From positions 1 through 8,207 of the forward strand of contig JAUYES010000123.1 in assembly GCA_030691225.1 (NCBI GenBank): 8,207 nucleotides of DNA, read 5' to 3'. This document shows, piece by piece, positions 1 through 6,018 of this stretch (position 1 is the first letter of the stretch; every line of letters starts with the position of its first letter). Made by a program: the position numbers and the translations under genes. The notes under the pieces are model-generated. The model ran no database searches, was not told the origin of the DNA, and saw only the letters and a list, made by a program, of their open reading frames with translations. The stretch is from Holophaga sp. GTDB lineage: Bacteria; Acidobacteriota; Holophagae; Holophagales; Holophagaceae.

Positions 1-651
1 AGCGGTTCTCTGGAAGTATTCGTCCATGCTGATGCCTTCGGCTTTGGATTTCAGTTCGCCGAGATGCAATTGGCGATCCGTCATGATGTGGCCTGGAAGC
101 AGTGCATTTACCGTGACACCATCCCGAGCCGTTTCCTGGGCAAGGGTCTTGGTCAGACCGGAAATGCCAGCCCGCAAGGTCGAACTGATGGTGAGGATCG
201 GGGTGGGCTGCTTGGCCACTAGGCTGGTGATATGAACGATCCGGCCCCAATGGCGGGCGCGCATTCCGGGTAGGGTCAGACGGCAAAGGCGCACAACATT
301 CATCAGGGTGGATTCGATGCCCGAGGCCCAGTCTGTTTCCGAGAGATCCTGGAAAGTGGCTGCCTTGGGGCCACCGGTATTGGTGACCAGGATATCGACC
401 TGGCCAAATCGCTCCTGGGTTTGGCGGAACCAAGCTTCCAGGTCATTGCACTGGCTCACATCGCAGGCCACGGCTAGAACGTCGACGCCGAGGTCTTCCA
501 ACTCTTTTTGGGTGGCCTGCAGGCTTTCTAAACTCCGGCTACAGATCGAAACCTTGCAGCCTTCCTTTGCCAGGGAAAGGGCGGCGGCCTTGCCTAACCC
601 CTTGCTGGCCGCTGCCACCATTGCCACGCGGTTCTGGATGCGGAAGTTCAT
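1..651 (-). CDS. Atypical short-chain dehydrogenase/reductase (SDR), 3' end outside window
   Basis: The N-terminal 217 residues of a Rossmann-fold oxidoreductase are present; the C-terminus lies beyond the window edge. The ATG at 651 has a GGAG 8 nt upstream; another ATG 13 nt further up is out of frame. The glycine-rich cofactor loop reads AAASKGLG (residues 13-20) instead of TGxxxGxG. The NNAG equivalent is NTGG (91-94), and a serine sits at the usual catalytic position (S143 in ITS). The YxxxK slot reads SSTLR (156-160), so both the catalytic Tyr and Lys are replaced. This combination matches the known subgroup of beta-ketoacyl-ACP-reductase-like SDRs that lack a perfect NAD motif and tetrad (BKR_like_SDR_like); that match is from memory, not a search. 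The substrate is unknown and catalysis may be lost or unconventional. It lies downstream of the MFS gene on the same strand, with a terminator between them. Confidence 0.88.
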   Translation of the reverse strand, partial: MNFRIQNRVAMVAAASKGLGKAAALSLAKEGCKVSICSRSLESLQATQKELEDLGVDVLAVACDVSQCNDLEAWFRQTQERFGQVDILVTNTGGPKAATFQDLSETDWASGIESTLMNVVRLCRLTLPGMRARHWGRIVHITSLVAKQPTPILTISSTLRAGISGLTKTLAQETARDGVTVNALLPGHIMTDRQLHLGELKSKAEGISMDEYFQRTA

Positions 652-682
652 GAGGTGTCTCCATGAAGTCATCCTACTCTCG

Positions 683-711
683 AAAAAACAAGCGCCCACG
701 AAGGGGCGCTT
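683..711 (-). terminator. Rho-independent terminator of the MFS gene
   Basis: A perfect 8-bp inverted repeat (AAGCGCCC at 690-697, GGGCGCTT at 704-711) with a 6-nt loop is flanked on its left by six A's (683-688). Read on the minus strand this is a GC-rich hairpin followed almost at once by six T's, about 30 nt after the MFS stop codon at 742. The SDR start codon is only about 30 nt beyond, so the SDR promoter must overlap this element or the SDR depends on readthrough. Confidence 0.85.
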
Positions 712-741
712 GGAGGTGGATGAGATTTGAAGCAGTAGGTG

Positions 742-2148
742 TTACTTGTTGGCCTTTTCCAGGCCATACCCCTTCGCCTTGTCCTCGCGAACCAACAGCC
801 AGCCAAGGAACATGGCGCAGATGCCCAACCCGGCAAAGATCATCATGGGGATCGTGTAGTTATAGATGGCCGTGGCATCGCCAGCAGCTAGGCGTTCTGC
901 CACGCCTGGGTTGGTCTTGTCTCGAACAAGGCCAATGATCATCGGAACTGCCATGAGCCCAAGGTTTTGAATTAGGAACACGAGTGCGTAGGCAGAACCG
1001 AGGTAGCGTTCCTCGACAATCTTGGGAACAGAAGGCCACATCGAAGCGGGCACGAGACTGAAAGCGATGCCCAGGATCACGATGGCTACGATTGCCAGGG
1101 CCATATTCAAGGGTGCGAACGCAAAAATAAGGTGAGCGATGGTCATCAACCCAGCGCCGAAGATCATGATTGTTGCGCCCTTGCCTTTGGTATCAAGGAA
1201 GTAGCCGACAATGGGCGTCAAGATGATCGTGCCCACAGGGAGCAGGGCCGCGATATTTCCACCCGCTTGAGCACTGATTCCAAGCTTGTTCTGCATCATG
1301 TTTACGGCGTATTTGAGGAAAGGAAAGACGCCCGAGTAGAAGAGTACGCAGAGGAGGCTGATGAGCCAGAATCCCTTGTTGGTGGCGATTTTAAGCAGAT
1401 CGCTGAAATGGAAACCCTCTTCAGGTTCGCCCGTGCCTGCTTCACCTTCCTGCTTGTCAAGTTTGGCATCCACAAAGGTGTAGACCAGGAAGGTCAGGAA
1501 GCCGATGGAAAGCAGCGCAAGGCCAAAATAAATTGGCGTCATGAGGTTGCCTACGCCTACAGCGCCTTCCTTCATGCCCGCCATCTTGGCGGAGAAAAAG
1601 AACGCGACGGCAGCGCCCATGCGGGCGGTGGCCATTTCCATGCCCATGGCCAAGGCCAACTCTTTGCCCTTGAACCACTTGACGATGGCGCGGCTAACGG
1701 TAATGCCACACATTTCCACACCGATGCCGAAGATGGCGTATCCGATAGATGCCATCTTCACGCTGGGCGGGATAGATTGAAAAAAGCTTCCCAAAAAGCT
1801 ATAGCCGAAGCCCCCATCGTTGAAGGTAGCACTCAGGCCGTAGAGTTTGATGAGGCCGCCGAGCACCATGATGCCGGTGGACACCAAGCCCGTGAAGCGG
1901 ATGCCCATCTTGTCCAAAATGATTCCGGACACCAGCAAGAAGCCACAGACGTTCAGGACATATTCAGATCCAGAGAAAAACCCGTACTGGCTGCCCGTCC
2001 ACTTCAATTGATGTTCGACCAAAGATTGGAGGGGAGCCATAACGTCGACGAAGAAATACGCCGACAGCATCGTAAGGGAAACCAGGACGAGCGCGAACCA
2101 GCGCGTGGCCTTGGAGTCGCGAAGGGAGGTGCGAATCATTTCAACCAT
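742..2148 (-). CDS. Major facilitator superfamily transporter, MFSD1-like
   Basis: A 468-residue inner-membrane secondary transporter with roughly 12 hydrophobic helices in two halves. The half-junction is an acidic loop (DAKLDKQEGEAGTGEPEEG) followed by an amphipathic stretch before helix 7. The MFS signature after helix 2 reads GIILDKMGIR and its second-half counterpart is GYFLDTKGKG. Several segments recall eukaryotic MFSD1: KWFKGKEL, a TARMG stretch, YSGVFPFLKYA, MWPSVPKIVEE followed by LGSAYA, and IQNLGL. MFSD1 is a lysosomal dipeptide exporter in animals. Extending that substrate to this protein is inference only, and a carboxylate or other small solute is equally possible. The frame stays open up to 2298, but the extra 50 residues are polar and Pro-rich, so I start at ATG 2148 (ATG 2139 is an alternative). 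The Shine-Dalgarno is weak (GGA). Its own terminator follows at 683-711. Confidence 0.87.
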   Translation of the reverse strand: MVEMIRTSLRDSKATRWFALVLVSLTMLSAYFFVDVMAPLQSLVEHQLKWTGSQYGFFSGSEYVLNVCGFLLVSGIILDKMGIRFTGLVSTGIMVLGGLIKLYGLSATFNDGGFGYSFLGSFFQSIPPSVKMASIGYAIFGIGVEMCGITVSRAIVKWFKGKELALAMGMEMATARMGAAVAFFFSAKMAGMKEGAVGVGNLMTPIYFGLALLSIGFLTFLVYTFVDAKLDKQEGEAGTGEPEEGFHFSDLLKIATNKGFWLISLLCVLFYSGVFPFLKYAVNMMQNKLGISAQAGGNIAALLPVGTIILTPIVGYFLDTKGKGATIMIFGAGLMTIAHLIFAFAPLNMALAIVAIVILGIAFSLVPASMWPSVPKIVEERYLGSAYALVFLIQNLGLMAVPMIIGLVRDKTNPGVAERLAAGDATAIYNYTIPMMIFAGLGICAMFLGWLLVREDKAKGYGLEKANK

Positions 2149-2279
2149 AGGAATCCAATAAAGAAGAGGCCACTCCCGAGGCGGGGTGACAAATTGAGAA
2201 GGCCCAGAACGGGGAACGCGCTCCAGACAGATTAGCTGAGACTGGGGTGGTTGGTGAAAGTGCTTGGCAGGCTTCTCTT

Positions 2280-2297
2280 TGGCCCAAGAAGGGGCCA
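2280..2297. repeat. Inverted repeat in the divergent promoter region
   Basis: TGGCCC (2280-2285) and GGGCCA (2292-2297) form a perfect 6-bp stem around an AAGAAG loop. It lies in the 159-bp region between the divergent MFS and hypothetical genes. The purine stretch AAGAAGGGG, the best Shine-Dalgarno candidate for the ATG at 2308, sits in this loop and right arm, so a folded transcript could mask it. It might equally be an operator or chance. No convincing -35/-10 pair was found for either direction. Confidence 0.35.
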
Positions 2298-2307
2298 TCC
2301 TTTGGGC

Positions 2308-3123
2308 ATGATCCCGCTAATGATTCCCCCGGCCCAGGTTCAGGAAATTCCCGCGCCTCCACCGGGTGTGGAATTGCCTTCTACGTTGCGACCCAAGCCA
2401 GGAAGCCTGGAGCTTTGGGCCTTCGATCAAGAAACCTTCGAGGTTCGGGCGGCGCCGGGAAAAGAAACCTTGCGAGTAAATGTGGATGGACGCACCTGGC
2501 GTTTTGTTTTGGTGGCGGCAGAAGGACGAGTCGGTGTCTTGACGTTGACCGAATGGCTTAAAACGGCCTTGGAGGCCAAGGGGTGGATCTGGCAGTTTGA
2601 AAATCGCGGAGTAGCCCGGCGCGAAGTGAATGGTCAGGAACTATGGATTCGCTTCTCCCCTGGAGCGAGCGGCGAGCTGAAAGTCGTTGTCGTGGAGCGA
2701 CGCGAGGCTGTGCCGATGACGCTCCCTCGACCCGGGAAAATACCGGAATTACCCAAACCTCAGGAGGATTTTCCTTATCTGCCGCCCTGGCCGGGTTCCA
2801 AGATCGTTAGTTGTGCCGACAGCCTTAACCCTGTGGGGGTTGAGCTGGAGCCTGGCAAGCAGGCCATCGTCACGATCAACTTTATTGAAAAGGAATATGA
2901 ACTGCCTGGGGTGGTGTCCTCCCACGAATTTCTGACGGTCTACACCAGGGCGCTCATGAATGCCGGGTGGGAAATCGAAGGGCGCTTCCGCGGCACCTTG
3001 ATTCAGATTCAGGCTGTTTTTTCTCGGGATGGGCGTGATATCCGTGCCACCCTGCGGCTGCTGGAGAATTCCATGGCCATTTCGGTAGGCGATGTGGGAG
3101 CTCAGCGACCGGTACCAAAATGA
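2308..3123 (+). CDS. Hypothetical two-repeat protein, possibly exported
   Basis: A 271-residue protein I cannot name. It has a Pro-rich start (QEIPAPPPG at 12-20), then two similar halves joined by a Pro-rich linker (about 138-163). Both halves contain a helix ending in Gly-Trp followed by beta strands: WLKTALEAKGWIWQ at 83-96 leading to LWIRFSPG, and VYTRALMNAGWEIE at 211-224 leading to IQAVFSRDGRD. The second half opens with PYLPPWPGSKIVSC (157-170), recalling the N-terminal DUF4892-type region of some OmpA-family envelope proteins; this is a weak resemblance. There is no OmpA peptidoglycan-binding domain. The frame is open upstream, so GTG 2254 or TTG 2251 could be starts (18 or 19 more residues). 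I prefer ATG 2308, although its purine-rich site is about 12 nt away. No clear signal peptide is visible with any start. It is divergent from the MFS gene. Confidence 0.7.
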   Translation: MIPLMIPPAQVQEIPAPPPGVELPSTLRPKPGSLELWAFDQETFEVRAAPGKETLRVNVDGRTWRFVLVAAEGRVGVLTLTEWLKTALEAKGWIWQFENRGVARREVNGQELWIRFSPGASGELKVVVVERREAVPMTLPRPGKIPELPKPQEDFPYLPPWPGSKIVSCADSLNPVGVELEPGKQAIVTINFIEKEYELPGVVSSHEFLTVYTRALMNAGWEIEGRFRGTLIQIQAVFSRDGRDIRATLRLLENSMAISVGDVGAQRPVPK

Positions 3124-3397
3124 GGAACCTTTGGTTCAAATAACCGACGAGATCGGTATGGTATTTGAAGATTTTTGGGAACTTTTTTAATTCCGGACTT
3201 GAGTATCTGAAAAGAGATTACTACTCTGATCGGGCTCATTGAGGACGGTCGTGTCCTTATTTCTTTGCCATCGACAAACTTATAACGATGAAATTTCAGG
3301 CATCCCTAAAAATGCCCGATACCTTCATTACCAAAACCCGCTGCTATAGATTCTCTAGGCAAGCGGAAACATTGCGGATTGTGAGAAGAGGCGAATC
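3124..3397 (+). promoter_or_regulatory. Intergenic region and presumed promoter/leader of the cytochrome operon
   Basis: A 274-bp non-coding gap, more AT-rich than the flanking genes, precedes the barrel-cytochrome operon and should hold its promoter. A TATAGA at 3345-3350 could be a -10, but the hexamer 17 bp upstream (CCTTCA) is a poor -35. Small inverted repeats occur: GAACC/GGTTC (3125-3137), ACCGA/TCGGT (3143-3157), AGGAC/GTCCT (3242-3257) and GGCAT/ATGCC (3299-3316). None is long enough to name. No sigma-54 element and no GEMM-type c-di-GMP riboswitch core was recognised. Confidence 0.45.
3241..3267 (+). terminator. Possible weak terminator or attenuator hairpin
   Basis: AGGAC (3242-3246) pairs with GTCCT (3253-3257), extended by one G-T pair, around a 6-nt loop. 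A pyrimidine stretch TATTTCTTT follows. It lies about 120 nt after the hypothetical gene's stop and about 130 nt before the barrel gene. It could end the upstream transcript or sit in the operon leader. The stem is short and the T-tract is interrupted. Confidence 0.28.
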
Positions 3398-4777
3398 ATG
3401 ACGCAACGCACCAACGTGGTTCTTCTTGCTGCCCTGATTACCGCATCTGCGGGAGCCCAGGATGTGAGCGTGTATGGCACCACCATGGCCCAGATGTGGA
3501 AGCAGGATGTTCCTGGCTTTGATAAAGCCAGCTATGCACCGGCCACTCAGTTCCTAGGCATTGATGCAACCAAGCTTGGTAGTGAAGCGCTATCCCTGCA
3601 TCTCTTTGGGTGGGGCAGGGCCGATTTGGGCGATGCCACTTCGATGGGCAAGAAGTCCGATGGCAACTTGACCTACGGCTACCTGCATTATCGATTTGCC
3701 GAGGCCAATGCTGAAATCAAGGCTGGACGGTTCGGCATCAATCAGGGCGCCGGAATGGAACAGGTCGACGGCATCAGCGCACGGACCGATCTGAAACACG
3801 GCTTCGTGGTGTCTTTCTTCGCGGGCAAACCCGTTCTCTACAAGAGCCAAGATCCTTTAAGCCAGAAGGATTACGAATTCCAGCACGATGTCATCTTTGG
3901 CGGTCGGGTTGGTTGGCGGCTTTCAAAAATGGGCGAGATTGGAATCTCCTACCTTCAGGACGGATCCACGGCAGCCAAGGATCTTCCTATTCCCTCCGCA
4001 GTGGATTACTCCCGCCGGCAAGTCGGCGCCGATATTCGCTTTGTCCCAGTCGCTGCCATTGATTTCATGGGGCGCACCCTCTGGGATGTGGCCAATCATC
4101 CCGAGCCCATCAGTGGATCTGCGCCTTCCCGCATTGCCGAGCACGATTACACGATGTCGGTGAAGATCGCGCCCCTCTTTTTAATGACAGGCAATTTTAC
4201 CGAACGAAACTTCCATGCCTATTTTGCAGGCACGAACATGCCCTCCTTGTTCCGCCAGGAAGAGCGCGGCAAGCATCGCGGCTACGGTGGCAAGGTCCTG
4301 CTAGGTTCGACGTCGTCCCTGTTAGTGACGGCTGATTTTCGAAGCACGAACCGGGATTCCTTCGGCGAGACCAATCGCTTTGGTGGAGATATTCGCTGGA
4401 CGGGCATGGACTCCAAGTTCCAGGCCGGTTTCGGAGCCCATCGCGTAATCGCCCAGAATGTATTGCAGATCGATGGTCGGGTGCCTAGCTACAGCCTTTC
4501 CCATCGTGAAATCCGCGCCTGGGTGATGTATGAAACGGGTCGCTATTCCGCGAGTTTGGATGGCATTCATCAGAGCTTCGACGACCAACACAATCCGAAC
4601 CTGAATGAGAAAAAATCCCAGTCGGAATTTGTCGCGTCTCTTGGGGCGCGCCTCACGCCCAGCGTGAAAGTCTCTGGGGATCTCACCTACGGGGACAATC
4701 CGTTCTTCAAAAAAGATGTGCGTGCGCTTCTGCGCGCGGAATACCGATTTTCCATGGCTCGCAAAGGAGGCAAGTAA
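3398..4777 (+). CDS. Outer-membrane beta-barrel (porin-like) of a porin-cytochrome conduit
   Basis: A 459-residue protein with a short Sec signal peptide (residues 1-20, cleavage likely after ASAGA before QD). The rest is alternating amphipathic strands rich in Gly, Tyr, Phe and Trp, for example YGYLHYRF, VGWRLSKMGEIGISYL and SEFVASLGARL. A terminal beta-signal RALLRAEYRF is followed by an eight-residue tail. It contains no cysteine and no heme motif. The start is supported by AGAAGAGG (3384-3391), 6 nt before the ATG. Heading an operon of three multiheme cytochrome lipoproteins, it plausibly plays the part of MtrB in Shewanella or the Omb/Ext porins in Geobacter: an outer-membrane sheath through which cytochromes pass electrons. 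It is much shorter than MtrB and lacks the N-terminal CXXC of that protein. The barrel call is strong; the conduit role comes from context. Confidence 0.85.
   Translation: MTQRTNVVLLAALITASAGAQDVSVYGTTMAQMWKQDVPGFDKASYAPATQFLGIDATKLGSEALSLHLFGWGRADLGDATSMGKKSDGNLTYGYLHYRFAEANAEIKAGRFGINQGAGMEQVDGISARTDLKHGFVVSFFAGKPVLYKSQDPLSQKDYEFQHDVIFGGRVGWRLSKMGEIGISYLQDGSTAAKDLPIPSAVDYSRRQVGADIRFVPVAAIDFMGRTLWDVANHPEPISGSAPSRIAEHDYTMSVKIAPLFLMTGNFTERNFHAYFAGTNMPSLFRQEERGKHRGYGGKVLLGSTSSLLVTADFRSTNRDSFGETNRFGGDIRWTGMDSKFQAGFGAHRVIAQNVLQIDGRVPSYSLSHREIRAWVMYETGRYSASLDGIHQSFDDQHNPNLNEKKSQSEFVASLGARLTPSVKVSGDLTYGDNPFFKKDVRALLRAEYRFSMARKGGK
4763..4770 (+). promoter_or_regulatory. Shine-Dalgarno of the pentaheme gene inside the barrel gene
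   Basis: A near-perfect AAAGGAGG lies within the last codons of the barrel gene, 7 nt before the ATG at 4778, which directly abuts the barrel's TAA (4775-4777). This points to translational coupling. It also explains the barrel's unusual tail after the beta-signal, since these bases encode part of RKGGK. Confidence 0.9.
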
Positions 4778-5248
4778 ATGAATCGGAGAATCGCTCTCCT
4801 CTCGTTTGCGATCACGCTCGGTCTGGGTGTTCTGACGGCATGCGGAATGGTGTCAACGGAAAAAAGTTTCGCTGCGGTTCACCCCCAGGAACTTGGAACG
4901 GGGCGGCCTTCTTGCTCGGTATGCCATGAGGACGAACTGAAGGGCTCCGGCAAGACCTACGCCGCCTTCAATCACAGTTCGACCTTCGTCAAGGATCACA
5001 AGGTTCAGGCTGGGCAGGATGCTAACGTTTGCGCCACCTGCCATTCCCAGTCCTTCTGCGCCGATTGCCACGCAGGGAAAACGGTCATGAAGCCTTCGAC
5101 CAAGCTAGGTGGCCGCCCCGACCGCGTGACGCCTCATCCTGGCAACTACCTAACGATGCACCGCATCGAGGGCAAGATCGATCCATCCAGCTGCTTCAAG
5201 TGTCATGGCCGAGCCAACAACGACAAGTGCACCTCCTGCCATCGGTAG
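4778..5248 (+). CDS. Pentaheme c-type cytochrome lipoprotein
   Basis: A 156-residue electron carrier. A type II signal peptide ends in the lipobox LTAC (19-22). The residue after Cys22 is Gly, not Asp, so outer-membrane sorting is expected. There are five CXXCH heme sites: CSVCH (46-50), CATCH (85-89), CADCH (94-98), CFKCH (139-143) and CTSCH (151-155). Hemes 2 and 3 are separated by only four residues and hemes 4 and 5 by seven, giving close packing. Exactly five other histidines exist (35, 66, 74, 120, 128), enough for bis-His ligation of all five hemes. It starts immediately after the barrel stop codon and is probably co-translated with it, which makes it the best candidate for the cytochrome tied to the pore. 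Which membrane face it occupies cannot be told. The C-terminal block, HRIEGKIDPSSCFKCHGR and following, is of a kind familiar from small metal-reducer cytochromes. Confidence 0.92.
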   Translation: MNRRIALLSFAITLGLGVLTACGMVSTEKSFAAVHPQELGTGRPSCSVCHEDELKGSGKTYAAFNHSSTFVKDHKVQAGQDANVCATCHSQSFCADCHAGKTVMKPSTKLGGRPDRVTPHPGNYLTMHRIEGKIDPSSCFKCHGRANNDKCTSCHR

Positions 5249-5278
5249 GGATCTGTTAAGCACCGAAGGGGAACACCA

Positions 5279-5902
5279 ATGAACAGAACCAAGTGGATGG
5301 CCGGGACATTTTTCGCGATGGCTTTTGCCCTGCTTGCTTTGGGCTGCACCAGTACCGCGGCCGATAACGCAGCCAAAGTCAGCCCTGCAGGGAATCACCC
5401 CAGTGGATGGATGGATACACATTGGGTCGAATACTCCAAAAAGCCTGCGCAGTGCACCACCTGCCACGGGTCCACCACGGATCCCGCCGCAGCGGGTGGC
5501 ATTTCCAAAGTCAGTTGCTTCACCTGCCATCACGATGGGCCGGGACATCCCGTGGGTTGGGCCGATCCCAGCCAGCACGGAAGGCTCGGGGCCATGGCCG
5601 CGCCGGGCGACCGCAGTGGGTTTGCGTATTGCGCCAAGTGCCACGGCGCCACCTACAAGGATGGGTATACCGCCACTTCCTGCATGGCTTGCCACACCAA
5701 GGCGCCGCACCCAAATAAACCCTGGGAAACCACCAACCCCTCGAACCCCATTCATAGCCGGGCCGATCAAGGGAACGCCGCCGAATGCTACAAGTGCCAT
5801 AAGGATGGTGCCAATTCCACCCGCAAGCCTGTCCCGGGAGCGCCGGTCGGTGCAGCGCCTGGTTGCTTTAACAACTCCATGTGCCACGACTACGGTCGAT
5901 AA
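5279..5902 (+). CDS. Multiheme c-type cytochrome lipoprotein, three diheme repeats (5 CXXCH + 1 CX5CH)
   Basis: A 207-residue predicted lipoprotein with the signal peptide ending ALGC at Cys23, followed by Thr. The five standard heme sites are CTTCH (59), CFTCH (80), CAKCH (118), CMACH (135) and CYKCH (170). A sixth, CFNNSMCH (196-203), has five residues between the cysteines. The protein reads as three repeats, each with a pair of non-motif histidines around an HP(x)W segment followed by two heme sites: HPSGWMDTH (H40, H48), HPVGWADPSQH (H90, H100), and H144 to H159. CX5CH falls at the second heme position of repeat 3. Six sites and six paired histidines suggest six bis-His hemes. The Shine-Dalgarno GAAGGGGA (5265-5272) is 6 nt from the ATG, and the gap to the pentaheme gene is 30 bp. 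The role is electron transfer within the conduit; I recognise no named orthologue. Confidence 0.9.
   Translation: MNRTKWMAGTFFAMAFALLALGCTSTAADNAAKVSPAGNHPSGWMDTHWVEYSKKPAQCTTCHGSTTDPAAAGGISKVSCFTCHHDGPGHPVGWADPSQHGRLGAMAAPGDRSGFAYCAKCHGATYKDGYTATSCMACHTKAPHPNKPWETTNPSNPIHSRADQGNAAECYKCHKDGANSTRKPVPGAPVGAAPGCFNNSMCHDYGR
5864..5887 (+). other. Non-canonical CX5CH heme-binding site
   Basis: These codons give CFNNSMCH, residues 196-203 of the second lipoprotein cytochrome, four residues before its C-terminus. The spacing of five between cysteines differs from CX2CH and from the known CX3CH and CX4CH variants. Its place in the repeat pattern equals that of CFTCH and CMACH in the first two repeats, which argues that it binds heme. 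Confidence 0.65.
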
Positions 5903-6018
5903 CACGCCGTTCGGTTTTAACTTCCCTCAACCAAAAAGGAGGTGCCGAATTCCAACGTTGCCTCAAGTTCGTTTTTCTTCAAAATTCACCTATTTCACCC
6001 CTGAAGGGAGAGTGCAGC
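5903..6018 (+). promoter_or_regulatory. Spacer with an orphan Shine-Dalgarno before the large cytochrome gene
   Basis: This 116-bp spacer contains AAAGGAGG (5935-5942), as strong as any ribosome site in the window, with no ATG at usable distance. A GTG at 5942-5944 overlaps it and would give only 20 codons to a TGA at 6001-6003; TTG 5958 is 15 nt away. An imperfect inverted repeat (about 5947-5970) precedes GTTTTTCTT (5971-5979) and might act as a partial terminator that lowers expression of the distal gene. The real ribosome site of the next gene is AGGGAG at 6005-6010, 8 nt before ATG 6019. Confidence 0.35.

Noticed and set aside
1132..2235. Long plus-strand open frame (367 codons) opposite the MFS gene
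   Set aside because: The translation is rich in His, Asp, Glu and Ala with no domain, and it mirrors a clear 12-helix membrane protein on the other strand. It is a GC-rich shadow frame.
2149..2298. 50-residue N-terminal extension of the MFS protein
   Set aside because: The frame is open, but the segment is polar and Pro-rich, unlike MFS N-termini, and would fill the whole promoter region of the divergent pair.
3372..3385. lac-operator-like GGATTGTGAG stretch
   Set aside because: The match is a half-site-sized coincidence with no inverted partner, overlapping the leader next to the barrel gene's ribosome site.
3124..3397. c-di-GMP (GEMM) riboswitch upstream of the cytochrome operon
   Set aside because: Such switches precede cytochrome genes in Geobacter, so I looked for the GCAAAGC core and tetraloop helices. 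They are not present; only short unrelated hairpins occur.
5150..5905. Minus-strand open frame (251 codons) opposite the two small cytochrome genes
   Set aside because: It is a low-complexity Gly/Val/Arg product opposite genes with repeated CXXCH motifs, so it is a shadow.
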